Shown here in pieces: positions 1 through 6,778 of a DNA stretch of 8,508 nt (position 1 is its first letter; each line of letters begins with the position of its first letter). A model generated the notes under the pieces. That model saw only the letters and a list, made by a program, of their open reading frames with translations, searched no databases and was not told where the DNA came from. The position numbers and the translations under genes were made by a program. The DNA comes from Firmicutes bacterium UBA3930 (GTDB lineage Bacteria > Bacillota > Clostridia > Caldicoprobacterales > Caldicoprobacteraceae): NCBI GenBank assembly GCA_002385885.1, contig DGEI01000018.1:34371-42878 (forward strand), read 5' to 3'.

Positions 1-1401
1 AAGGAGGAGACCGGGGATAAGAAGCCGGAAAGCCCTGAATTATACGATGAGGAAGGCGTTGGGCTTCAGGATGAAACAGAGGACGAGAGCGTCAGGGAAG
101 ACAGACGCAAGAATGTTGATGGGCTGGACAGCGACAAAGAGGATTATGAAAGACAGGTTGCTTATGCCCGGAAATATTATAATACGTCAAATCCTGCTGT
201 GCCAATATTGTTAAATACCGGTGAGTGTGGAGATGCAAAAGGCGTCCTGGAGGTATTGCCGGACGGATACGGATTTTTGCGTTCCGACAACTATATGTCC
301 GGAAGCAGGGATGTATATGTCTCCCAGTCACAGATCCGCAGGTTCAATCTAAAAACCGGGGATCTTGTAGAAGGAAAAACCCGCCCCGCCAAAGAAGGGG
401 AGAAATTTCAGGCCTTACTCTATGTAACAGCGGTAAATGATGAGGATCCTGAAAAAGCCAATCAAAGAAAACCTTTTGATGAACTTACACCTATATATCC
501 GGATCAGCGCATAACCCTGGAAAATCCCAAAAATCCCAAAGAGTTGGCTACACGTTTAATTGACCTTATATCGCCTATAGGAAAAGGTCAAAGAGGTTTG
601 ATTGTCTCTCCGCCAAAGGCAGGTAAAACTACATTGCTTAAGAAAATTGCCAACAGTATTGTACTGAATCACCCCGATATATACCTGATAGTACTGCTTA
701 TTGATGAACGTCCTGAAGAAGTAACCGATATGCAAAGGTCTATAAAAGGCGATGTTGTATATTCCACATTTGACGAACTGCCGGAGCACCATACCAAGGT
801 AGCTGAAATGGTTTTGGAGCGTGCCCAAAGACTGGTTGAACATGGACGGGATGTAGTGATACTTTTGGATAGTATAACCCGCTTAGCCCGCGCATACAAT
901 GTTACCGTACCTCCAACCGGCAGGACATTATCAGGAGGTATTGATTCAGCGGCTCTTCACAGGCCAAAAAGGTTTTTCGGCGCAGCGAGGAACATTGAAG
1001 AAGGAGGCAGCCTTACCATTATTGCTACAGCATTGATTGATACGGGCAGCCGCATGGACGAGGTTATCTATGAGGAGTTTAAGGGTACCGGCAATATGGA
1101 AATACACCTGGACAGGAAGTTGTCTGAGAAGAGGATCTTTCCTGCTGTTGATATTTTCCGTTCAGGAACCAGAAGGGAAGAGCTGCTGCTCACTCAGAAG
1201 GAGCTTGAGGGAGTCTGGTCTATACGTAAGAACTTAAGCGAAGGCCGTCCCGACAGGGTAGTTGAAATTATAATAAACGACCTGATGCGAACCAATTCCA
1301 ATGATGAATTCATTGATTTGATGATGGATCACTTTGAAAGGATGGAAAAGGAAGGTTATTTAAGCGACCGGGATAATGACACCTATTACGGCTACCGATG
1401 A
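1..1401 (+). CDS. rho: Transcription termination factor Rho (5'-truncated by window edge)
   Basis: Rho is a hexameric RNA-dependent ATPase/helicase that ends transcription at Rho-dependent sites. The frame is open from base 1 with no credible start, so the gene begins upstream; the GTG at 199 is internal. The first 50 visible codons are charged low-complexity sequence (21 Asp/Glu), matching the linker many Firmicutes Rho proteins carry between the helical N-terminal domain and the RNA-binding domain. The cold-shock-like RNA-binding domain follows, with its GYGFLR motif at 265-282. The ATPase core carries the Walker A motif PPKAGKT (610-630), the LIDERPEEV segment, the Walker B region VVILLDSITRLARAYN, the Q-loop region GRTLSGGIDSAAL and the R-loop EEFKGTGNMEIHLDR. 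It ends at TGA 1399-1401. All catalytic motifs look intact. Only the N-terminal domain is unseen, and the family call is essentially certain. Confidence 0.97.
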   Translation, partial: KEETGDKKPESPELYDEEGVGLQDETEDESVREDRRKNVDGLDSDKEDYERQVAYARKYYNTSNPAVPILLNTGECGDAKGVLEVLPDGYGFLRSDNYMSGSRDVYVSQSQIRRFNLKTGDLVEGKTRPAKEGEKFQALLYVTAVNDEDPEKANQRKPFDELTPIYPDQRITLENPKNPKELATRLIDLISPIGKGQRGLIVSPPKAGKTTLLKKIANSIVLNHPDIYLIVLLIDERPEEVTDMQRSIKGDVVYSTFDELPEHHTKVAEMVLERAQRLVEHGRDVVILLDSITRLARAYNVTVPPTGRTLSGGIDSAALHRPKRFFGAARNIEEGGSLTIIATALIDTGSRMDEVIYEEFKGTGNMEIHLDRKLSEKRIFPAVDIFRSGTRREELLLTQKELEGVWSIRKNLSEGRPDRVVEIIINDLMRTNSNDEFIDLMMDHFERMEKEGYLSDRDNDTYYGYR

Positions 1402-1436
1402 ACCATCGAGTATTTAGTATAACGGGGTAAGGGTAT

Positions 1437-2501
1437 ATGATACAACTAAATCCAAAACATAAAAGGTACTTAAAGACTACGCTTTGGATATTGTTAATTC
1501 TCTCCATAATTCTGCTGGTATTAATAAAAGTTGTGCCGTATGTGGCTCCCTTTGTGGTGGCTCTGCTTATTACTTTCATGATTGAACGGCCGGTACGCTA
1601 TGTTTCAAAAAAAGCCAGACTGCCCCGGGGTGTGGCTGTAGCCATCATGCTTGCAGCGTTTATTCTGATCATTGGCGGGGGATTAACACTTATCTTTTCC
1701 AATATAGTTAACGAAATATGGAGACTGGCCAGGGAATTTCCCAGCGCTCAGAAGGTTATGCAGTATATAGAGATAATTTTTGCAAAGACCCAGGACTTTT
1801 TTCTGGATTTGCCTCCTGACATTGAACAGAGCATCAGGGATGCCCTTGGGTCTTTCGTGGGAAATATTGCTTCTTACTTACAACGCCTGTTGAATTATAT
1901 AATGGGTATTGCAAGATTTCTTCCCCAGTTTTTTCTGTTTATAATAATTTCCCTGGTGGCTTCATTTTTTATGAGCAGGGACAGAGAAAAGGTTTCCGGC
2001 TTTGTATACAAGCAGATACCTGAAGACTGGAGAATTAAAATCCGTTCTATTAAAGAGGATTTGCTGGCAGCTTTGTTAGGCTTTATTAAAGCACAGTTTA
2101 TTCTCATTTCAGTTACCTTTATCGAGCTGTTGATAGGATACAGCCTTATAGGCGTGAAATATGCTTTTTCTTTTGCGTTATTGACGGCTTTTGTGGATGC
2201 GCTGCCCATATTGGGTACAGGTACAGTCCTGATTCCTGCTGCAGCTTTTAACCTGGTGATTGGAAATGTCCCCAGGGCAATTGGGTTTATCGGATTGTAT
2301 ATAGTCATAATGGTAGTCCGCCAATCTCTTGAACCAAAGATAATGGGCCAGAATTTGGGGTTACACCCGTTGGTTACGCTTATATCCATATATGTGGGTA
2401 TGCAAATCTTTGGCATTATAGGATTATTCCTGGGCCCGATTATTGTAGCCATTTTAAGGGCCTTGCAGAAAGCCAGGATTTTACCGCAATGGAAGGTCTG
2501 A
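1437..2501 (+). CDS. ytvI: AI-2E/YtvI-family polytopic membrane protein (probable sporulation membrane protein)
   Basis: This 354-residue integral membrane protein has about eight hydrophobic segments: roughly residues 12-31, 32-50, 64-90, 160-179, 208-235, 243-275, 281-305 and 319-352. A long amphipathic soluble stretch (about 90-155) lies between the third and fourth, the layout typical of the AI-2E transporter/DUF20 family. The C-terminal half carries the family-like signatures DALPILGTGTVLIPAA (about 234-249) and RQSLEPKIMGQNLGLHPL (about 295-312), then a Gly-rich last membrane region. This pattern resembles the YtvI subgroup of spore formers. The transported substrate, if any, is unknown, and transport of autoinducer-2 should not be assumed from the family name. 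The ATG start follows GGGGT at 1424-1428 by 8 nt. The gene lies 35 nt after rho and is probably co-transcribed with it. Family membership is firm; the YtvI assignment is moderate. Confidence 0.8.
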   Translation: MIQLNPKHKRYLKTTLWILLILSIILLVLIKVVPYVAPFVVALLITFMIERPVRYVSKKARLPRGVAVAIMLAAFILIIGGGLTLIFSNIVNEIWRLAREFPSAQKVMQYIEIIFAKTQDFFLDLPPDIEQSIRDALGSFVGNIASYLQRLLNYIMGIARFLPQFFLFIIISLVASFFMSRDREKVSGFVYKQIPEDWRIKIRSIKEDLLAALLGFIKAQFILISVTFIELLIGYSLIGVKYAFSFALLTAFVDALPILGTGTVLIPAAAFNLVIGNVPRAIGFIGLYIVIMVVRQSLEPKIMGQNLGLHPLVTLISIYVGMQIFGIIGLFLGPIIVAILRALQKARILPQWKV

Positions 2502-2531
2502 AAAGCCGGGTTTTTGTTTGGAAAAATTGTA

Positions 2532-2561
2532 TTGATATTTTTATAAGTACTATGCTATACT
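2532..2561 (+). promoter_or_regulatory. Candidate sigma-A promoter for rpmE (extended -10)
   Basis: TTGATA (2532-2537) and TATACT (2556-2561) are separated by 18 nt. A TG at 2553-2554 gives an extended -10 element (TGnTATACT). Transcription would start near 2568 and leave a leader of about 50 nt before the rpmE ATG. The site lies in the 115-nt gap after the YtvI-like gene, where AT content rises sharply. This is inferred by eye from consensus matches. Confidence 0.7.
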
Positions 2562-2600
2562 ATAGTAGTTGTAATTTATAATAGATGTGTAATATTCAAC

Positions 2601-2611
2601 GGAAGAGGTGA
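2601..2611 (+). promoter_or_regulatory. Ribosome binding site that fixes the rpmE start
   Basis: The run GGAAGAGGTGA contains GAGGTGA (2605-2611), a strong match to the anti-Shine-Dalgarno, 5 nt before ATG 2617. A GTG at 2608 in the same frame lies inside this site and so cannot be the start. The ATG also gives the expected L31 N-terminus (MKKGIHPEY). Confidence 0.85.
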
Positions 2612-2616
2612 CGATA

Positions 2617-2829
2617 ATGAAGAAAGGCATACATCCTGAGTACGGAAAAGCTGTAGTAAGGTGTGCGTGTGGAGAAACTTTTGAGACCGGTTCTACCAAG
2701 AAGGAGATTCGGATTGAGATATGTTCAAAATGTCATCCTTTCTTTACCGGGAGACAAAAGCTAGTGGATACCGGTGGACGAGTGGAACGGTTTAAGAAAA
2801 GATACGGCATGGAAAGCGACCAGGTATAA
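2617..2829 (+). CDS. rpmE: 50S ribosomal protein L31, zinc-binding (C+) form
   Basis: This 70-residue protein of the large ribosomal subunit has the normal length for bacterial L31, which helps bridge the two subunits. The L31 hallmarks are MKKGIHPEY at the N-terminus, a Cys-x-Cys pair (C16, C18), a CSKCHPFFTG segment (C36, C39) and a basic tail GGRVERFKKRYG. The four cysteines are those expected of the zinc-binding version; the paralogue used under zinc starvation lacks them. In Bacillus the zinc-containing L31 is replaced when zinc is scarce, but no second L31 is visible here. The gene has its own promoter and is followed directly by an intrinsic terminator, so it can be made as a short single-gene transcript. 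No anomalies were seen. Confidence 0.97.
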   Translation: MKKGIHPEYGKAVVRCACGETFETGSTKKEIRIEICSKCHPFFTGRQKLVDTGGRVERFKKRYGMESDQV

Positions 2830-2843
2830 ATTCCACGTAGAAT

Positions 2844-2880
2844 ATGCAGATTGGGGTTGTGCCCTGGTCTGCATTTTTAT
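2844..2880 (+). terminator. Intrinsic terminator of rpmE
   Basis: The outer stem ATGCAGA (2844-2850) pairs perfectly with TCTGCAT (2868-2874). It continues inward as TTGGGG (2851-2856) with CCCTGG (2862-2867) through three G-T wobbles and three G-C pairs, closing a 5-nt loop, for about 13 stacked pairs. The run TTTTAT follows at once (2875-2880). It starts 15 nt after the rpmE stop. This is the strongest hairpin I found in the window. The ATG at its first bases opens the downstream frame but is not a usable start. Confidence 0.88.
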
Positions 2881-2887
2881 TTACCGT

Positions 2888-2904
2888 AAGGGGTGAAAAG
2901 GTGA
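2888..2904 (+). promoter_or_regulatory. Two overlapping ribosome binding sites before the DUF1385 gene
   Basis: AAGGGGTGA (2888-2896) is 4 nt before GTG 2901, and AGGTGA (2899-2904) is 5 nt before ATG 2910. The two starts are in frame and differ by three residues. The ATG is preferred because it gives the compact N-terminus MKKCNIGGQAVIEG; the GTG cannot be excluded. Confidence 0.6.
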
Positions 2905-2909
2905 AAACA

Positions 2910-3884
2910 ATGAAGAAGTGTAATATAGGAGGGCAGGCGGTAATAGAGGGTGTAATGATGCGGGCGCCGTCCCGTATGGCAATTGCTGTCAGACGTTCCG
3001 ACGGTGAAATCGTTGTGGACACCCGGGAACTCGGTTCCATTAAGGATAGATACCCCATATTAAAATGGCCGGTTGTGAGGGGGATAGTAACTTTTTTTGA
3101 AACCCTGATTGTTGGCGTTAAGTCTCTTATGGATTCGGCAGAGATGTCCGGAGATCAGTCTGCTTTAGAAGAATATAAACCTTCAAGGTTTGAAAAATTT
3201 GTTGCTGATAAAACAGGCAAAAAAGCTGAAGATGTAATGATATTTTTTGCACTGATACTGGCGTTGGGAATGGCTGTGCTGTTCTTTGTTGTAATACCTG
3301 CACTACTGACGGGGCTGTTGAAGACGTGGATAACACACCGGCTTGTGCTGGGATTGGCAGAAGGAGCTGTAAGGCTGGGAATACTTTTATGCTATATCAT
3401 ACTGGTGACAAGAATTGAGGACATTCAGCGGGTTTTCGAATATCATGGCGCAGAACACAAAACCATTCACTGTTATGAGCATGGTGAGGAATTGACCGTG
3501 TCAAATGCCAGGAAATACAGTACGCTTCATCCCAGATGCGGTACAGCGTTTTTGTTGGTGGTCATGGTTGTGGGCATTGTGGTATTCTCTGCACTAAGTT
3601 GGAATAACATGTTTTTCAGAATAGTTATGAAGACTCTGCTGCTGCCCTTTGTTGCCGGGCTGTCCTATGAAATAATAAGATGGGCTGGTACAACTGACTG
3701 GCCGGGGGTAAGATTTGTGATGTTTCCCGGTCTTATGCTGCAGAGACTGACGACCAGGGAACCTGACGACGACCAGCTGGAGGTAGCTATACGGGCTTTT
3801 GTTGAAGCTGCAGGTATTGCCAGGGAGGTAAATCATGGGGATGAATGTGATGGAAGCGTTGAAGAAGGGAACCTGGGTTCTTAA
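2910..3884 (+). CDS. yqhQ: DUF1385 (YqhQ-like) membrane protein, function unknown
   Basis: This 324-residue protein belongs to the DUF1385/COG3872 family, described only as a predicted metal-dependent membrane enzyme; no reaction is established. It starts with the family's conserved IGGQAVIEGVMMR (residues 6-18), followed by a soluble region to about 108. Hydrophobic segments lie at about 109-135, 146-168, 212-230 and 238-258. Between the second and third segments sits a His/Glu/Cys-rich block, with HGAEHK at 179-184, HCYEHGEE at 187-194 and HPRCGT at 207-212, which looks like a metal site beside the membrane. The C-terminus is acidic, and its last 17 residues are encoded in the overlap with prmC. 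The frame extends upstream to an ATG at 2844 inside the rpmE terminator, which was rejected. No promoter is visible between terminator and start. The family call is strong and the role unknown. Confidence 0.9.
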   Translation: MKKCNIGGQAVIEGVMMRAPSRMAIAVRRSDGEIVVDTRELGSIKDRYPILKWPVVRGIVTFFETLIVGVKSLMDSAEMSGDQSALEEYKPSRFEKFVADKTGKKAEDVMIFFALILALGMAVLFFVVIPALLTGLLKTWITHRLVLGLAEGAVRLGILLCYIILVTRIEDIQRVFEYHGAEHKTIHCYEHGEELTVSNARKYSTLHPRCGTAFLLVVMVVGIVVFSALSWNNMFFRIVMKTLLLPFVAGLSYEIIRWAGTTDWPGVRFVMFPGLMLQRLTTREPDDDQLEVAIRAFVEAAGIAREVNHGDECDGSVEEGNLGS

Positions 3885-4728
3885 GGATAAAAACATTCCT
3901 GTCCCCAGGCTGGAAGCTGAAATGCTGATGGCACACGTACTAAAATGTCAGAGACATGATCTTTATCTTGCTGCTGACAGGGAGCTGGATAATACACAAA
4001 CACAACAGTATTTTATATTGGTTGAGAAGAGGTCTTCAGGATATCCCATACAGTACATCATAAGCCGCAGGGAGTTCATGGGCCTTGACTTTTATGTGGA
4101 CCAAAGGGTTTTAATTCCCAGGGCCGATACCGAGGTTCTGGTCGAGTACGTGATTGAATGGACTTCAGGGCAAAACAGTGATTTGCATATACTGGATTTA
4201 GGCACGGGCAGCGGTGCCATAGCTGTAAGTTTAGCTGTTTTTATACCCGGCGCGTATGTTACGGCTGCCGATATTTCTCCTGGGGCGCTGGAAGTGGCCA
4301 GATATAATGCCAGGCTTCATGGAGTACAGGAACGTATAACCTTCCTTGAGGGCGACATGTTTTCGCCGTTATCCTGCTGCCCTGGTATACGGTCTTTTGA
4401 TGCGGTGGTGTCCAATCCGCCTTATATACCTTCAGGCGATATCGAAATGCTTGAGCCCCAGGTGAGGGATTATGAGCCAAGGCTTGCTTTGGATGGAGGG
4501 AATGACGGACTTTGGTTTTATGACAGGTTGGCTCAAGGCTGTACTGATTGGCTGAAACCGGGGGGATTGCTGGCTGTTGAGGTGGGCTACGGCCAATCTG
4601 AAGCGGTTAAGTCCATTTTCAAAAGCGCCGGATGCTACCAAAATATTGGAGCGGCTAAGGATCTGGCGGGAATTGAGCGTGTGGTTTATGCCATATATAT
4701 TCCTTCAACTGATGGGCGTTGGTTGTAA
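3835..4728 (+). CDS. prmC: Peptide chain release factor N5-glutamine methyltransferase PrmC
   Basis: PrmC uses S-adenosylmethionine to methylate the glutamine of the GGQ motif in RF1 and RF2, which speeds peptide release. The 297-residue protein has the usual two parts. A helical N-terminal domain runs to about residue 85. The Rossmann methyltransferase domain then has IPRADTE (94-100), the SAM-binding DLGTGSG (121-127), an acidic strand end at AADIS and the catalytic NPPY motif (194-197), followed by IPSGDIEMLEPQVRDYEP and the LKPGG element. The ATG at 3835 has a strong GGGAGG (3823-3828) 6 nt upstream, which places it inside the 3' end of the DUF1385 gene; the two genes overlap by 50 nt in different frames. 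Its likely substrate RF1 is encoded next, 148 nt downstream. The gene is intact and the call firm. Confidence 0.96.
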   Translation: MGMNVMEALKKGTWVLKDKNIPVPRLEAEMLMAHVLKCQRHDLYLAADRELDNTQTQQYFILVEKRSSGYPIQYIISRREFMGLDFYVDQRVLIPRADTEVLVEYVIEWTSGQNSDLHILDLGTGSGAIAVSLAVFIPGAYVTAADISPGALEVARYNARLHGVQERITFLEGDMFSPLSCCPGIRSFDAVVSNPPYIPSGDIEMLEPQVRDYEPRLALDGGNDGLWFYDRLAQGCTDWLKPGGLLAVEVGYGQSEAVKSIFKSAGCYQNIGAAKDLAGIERVVYAIYIPSTDGRWL

Positions 4729-4784
4729 AACGGATTTGCTGTTTGAAAATAGAGTACAGTATATTGGCGTTTAGGACTGTTTGC

Positions 4785-4813
4785 TTGTGATGAACCGAAA
4801 AAAGCTGTACAAT
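4785..4813 (+). promoter_or_regulatory. Candidate promoter for prfA
   Basis: TTGTGA (4785-4790) and TACAAT (4808-4813) are 17 nt apart in the 148-nt gap between prmC and prfA. Transcription would start near 4820 and give a leader of about 55 nt. Each hexamer has one or two mismatches to consensus and there is no extended -10. No terminator is visible after prmC, so prfA may also be reached by readthrough from upstream. Confidence 0.5.
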
Positions 4814-4876
4814 AATGCTGGCAGCAAAATGATTAATTATTGGAAATAATAAGCTTTTGTTCAAAGGAGAAGTTTT

Positions 4877-5947
4877 ATGCTGGATAAATTGGAGTTTATC
4901 GAAAAAAAATACGAGGATCTCAGCAGGGCAATTGCTGATCCCGATGTAATAGCCCGGCAGAACGAGTGGAGACAGATGATAAAGGAACATGCTGACCTGG
5001 AGGATATTGTTATAAAATACAGGGAATACAAAAAAATAGAGCAGGATATTGAGGTTGCAAAAGAGATGCTGAATGAAAAGCTGGATGACGAGTTTCGCGA
5101 AATGCTGGAGGATGAACTGGCCCAGCTTAATCAGCAGCATGAAGAAGTTATAGAGAAGCTTAGAATATTGCTTATACCCAAAGATCCTAATGATGAGAAA
5201 AACGTTGTCGTGGAAATACGGGCAGGCGCAGGGGGAGAAGAAGCCGCTCTGTTTGGCGCTGATCTTTTCAGGATGTACTCCCGCTATGCAGAGCGCAAAG
5301 GGTGGAAGATGGAGATTATGAGCGCTAACTATACCGATATGGGTGGTGTAAAAGAGCTTATATTTGTAATAGAAGGAAAAGGTGCATACAGCCGTTTGAA
5401 ATATGAAAGCGGGGTCCATAGGGTACAGCGGATTCCTACAACCGAATCGGGCGGAAGAATTCATACATCCACGGCAACGGTGGCCGTGCTTCCGGAAGCC
5501 GAGGATGTGGAAGTCGATATAAATCCTAATGATCTTAGAATTGATGTGTTCAGGTCATCAGGACACGGCGGGCAAAGCGTCAACACCACAGATTCGGCTG
5601 TCCGTATTACTCATCTGCCTACCGGTATTGTCGTTACTTGCCAGGATGAAAAATCCCAGCTGAAGAACAAGGAAAAGGCGATGAGGGTATTAAAAGCCAG
5701 GCTGTTGGATGCTGCCCAGAGGGAACAGGAGCAGGAATATGCACTGGCAAGGAAGATCCAGGTGGGAACAGGAGACAGAAGCGAACGGATTCGAACATAC
5801 AATTTTCCTCAGGGACGAGTTACAGACCACCGGATTGGGGTGACAATATACAATATTGAAGGTTTTCTGGACGGAGAAATCGATGAACTTGTAAATGAGC
5901 TTATTACCAGCGATCAGGCTGAAAGGCTGAAGAATACACAAATATAG
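4877..5947 (+). CDS. prfA: Peptide chain release factor 1 (RF1)
   Basis: RF1 recognises UAA and UAG in the ribosomal A site and triggers release of the finished protein. The 356-residue length is normal. The N-terminal helical, charged domain covers about residues 1-105. RAGAGGEEAALFG (115-127) opens the central domain. The stop-codon recognition tripeptide is P187-T188-T189, within RIPTTESGGRIHTS, of the RF1 PxT type rather than the SPF of RF2. SSGHGGQSVNTTDSAVR holds the peptidyl-transferase GGQ at 231-233, with Q233 the expected PrmC target. The start ATG follows GGAG (4866-4869) by 7 nt. The gene ends in TAG (5945-5947), the stop codon read only by RF1, with an in-frame TGA at 5951-5953. 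No frameshift or truncation was seen. Confidence 0.98.
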   Translation: MLDKLEFIEKKYEDLSRAIADPDVIARQNEWRQMIKEHADLEDIVIKYREYKKIEQDIEVAKEMLNEKLDDEFREMLEDELAQLNQQHEEVIEKLRILLIPKDPNDEKNVVVEIRAGAGGEEAALFGADLFRMYSRYAERKGWKMEIMSANYTDMGGVKELIFVIEGKGAYSRLKYESGVHRVQRIPTTESGGRIHTSTATVAVLPEAEDVEVDINPNDLRIDVFRSSGHGGQSVNTTDSAVRITHLPTGIVVTCQDEKSQLKNKEKAMRVLKARLLDAAQREQEQEYALARKIQVGTGDRSERIRTYNFPQGRVTDHRIGVTIYNIEGFLDGEIDELVNELITSDQAERLKNTQI

Positions 5948-5995
5948 ATTTGAATAGAATGTTATAAAAATCAAGTAGATTTAGGATGATTTATA

Positions 5996-6751
5996 TTGAA
6001 TCGGTTATTATATACATCCATGATAGGAACTGCAGCCGGAATTATTGGAACCGGCCTGGGTGGTGCCATAGGGTTTATATTGAAGAATCCCAGCAGGCGC
6101 TTTTTGAGTGCCCTGCTCAATTTTTCTGCAGGTATTATGATAGCGGTGGTATGCTTTGATCTACTGCCCGAGGCTTATGAAATAGGGGGATTAACATCAG
6201 GTATAACAGGGGTAGTGCTGGGTGTGTTTGTGATTGTAGCATGCGATAGAATTATTGCTGCACGGCAGCAGCGTATAAGCCGTGAAAAAAGCGTTGGAAC
6301 GCCCTTGAGCCAATATACAAAAGCCGGTATTCTTTTGGGGATAGGTATTGCGCTGCATAACTTCCCGGAAGGGCTGGCTATTGGTTCGGGTTTTTCAGCC
6401 ATGGAATCCTACGGGATTGGGTTGAGCCTGGTCATAGCTTTACATGATATTCCGGAAGGAATAGCCATGGCCGCCCCTTTGATGATAGGCGGTATGGGGA
6501 AATTTAAGGTATTGTTGGCTGCTGCTGCTGCCGGAATCCCAACCGGAATTGGCGCTTTGGCAGGGTATCTACTTGGCGGCATATCCCCTTTTTTTATCGG
6601 TGTATGCCTTGGATTTGCAGGAGGCGCAATGCTGTACATAACCTGTATTGAGCTGATACCGGGCGCCAGGGAACTATACAGGGGAAAGCTTCCCGGGCTG
6701 GGTTTTATACTTGGTGTGATAGCAGGAATATTTGTAACATCTCTTATTTAG
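5996..6751 (+). CDS. ZIP-family divalent metal transporter
   Basis: ZIP proteins bring divalent metals such as zinc, iron or manganese into the cytoplasm. The 251-residue protein is almost entirely hydrophobic, with about seven to eight membrane segments. The metal-site motifs are present: HNFPEG at residues 121-126 and HDIPEG at 150-155, the paired H-x-x-P-E-G signatures of two adjacent transmembrane helices. The loop before them (about 84-109) is short and basic and lacks the histidine-rich stretch many ZIPs carry. The metal cannot be assigned from sequence. The start is TTG 5996, preceded by AGGATGA (5983-5989). The in-frame ATG 6020 has no ribosome binding site and would cut into the first helix. 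It ends in TAG (6749-6751), 27 nt before sua5 and in the same frame. Probably co-transcribed with prfA. Confidence 0.92.
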   Translation: MNRLLYTSMIGTAAGIIGTGLGGAIGFILKNPSRRFLSALLNFSAGIMIAVVCFDLLPEAYEIGGLTSGITGVVLGVFVIVACDRIIAARQQRISREKSVGTPLSQYTKAGILLGIGIALHNFPEGLAIGSGFSAMESYGIGLSLVIALHDIPEGIAMAAPLMIGGMGKFKVLLAAAAAGIPTGIGALAGYLLGGISPFFIGVCLGFAGGAMLYITCIELIPGARELYRGKLPGLGFILGVIAGIFVTSLI

Positions 6752-6778
6752 GAGCAGCGTGGAAGGGGAAATTTACAG

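Noticed and set aside
199..201. GTG as the start of rho
   Set aside because: The frame is open to base 1 and the codons before it encode the charged linker usual in Rho. The gene is cut by the window edge rather than short.
522..539. Tandem copies of a 9-nt unit in rho
   Set aside because: It encodes NPKNPK in a variable loop just before the ATPase domain. Two copies of a short A-rich unit are not evidence of a repeat element.
1895..2452. 185-codon reverse-strand open frame within the YtvI-like gene
   Set aside because: It lies wholly opposite a strongly supported membrane protein, and its translation is the expected antisense shadow, with no recognisable domain or ribosome binding site.
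2501..2520. GC patch plus T-run after the YtvI-like gene as a terminator
   Set aside because: The patch CCGGG before the T-run has no pairing partner that leaves a feasible loop, so no stable hairpin forms.
2844..2909. ATG 2844 as the start of the DUF1385 gene
   Set aside because: It forms the first bases of the rpmE terminator hairpin, has no ribosome binding site, and would add 22 residues ahead of the conserved family N-terminus.
4816..4826. Palindrome TGCTGgCAGCA near the predicted prfA transcription start, considered as an operator
   Set aside because: Five-base half-sites with a single central base are expected several times by chance in a window this size, and the half-sites match no regulator I recognise.
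4902..4909. Run of eight A in early prfA as a frameshift site
   Set aside because: It encodes Glu-Lys-Lys in an intact RF1 frame, and no stop or downstream structure suggests programmed slippage. Programmed frameshifting is known for prfB, not prfA.
4655..5464. 269-codon reverse-strand open frame across the prmC end and prfA
   Set aside because: It is antisense to two certain genes, rich in Phe, Leu and Ile from reversed coding bias, and matches no family I know.
6521..6535. GCT triplet run in the ZIP gene as a microsatellite
   Set aside because: It simply encodes an alanine run in a membrane helix, and is too short to be notable.
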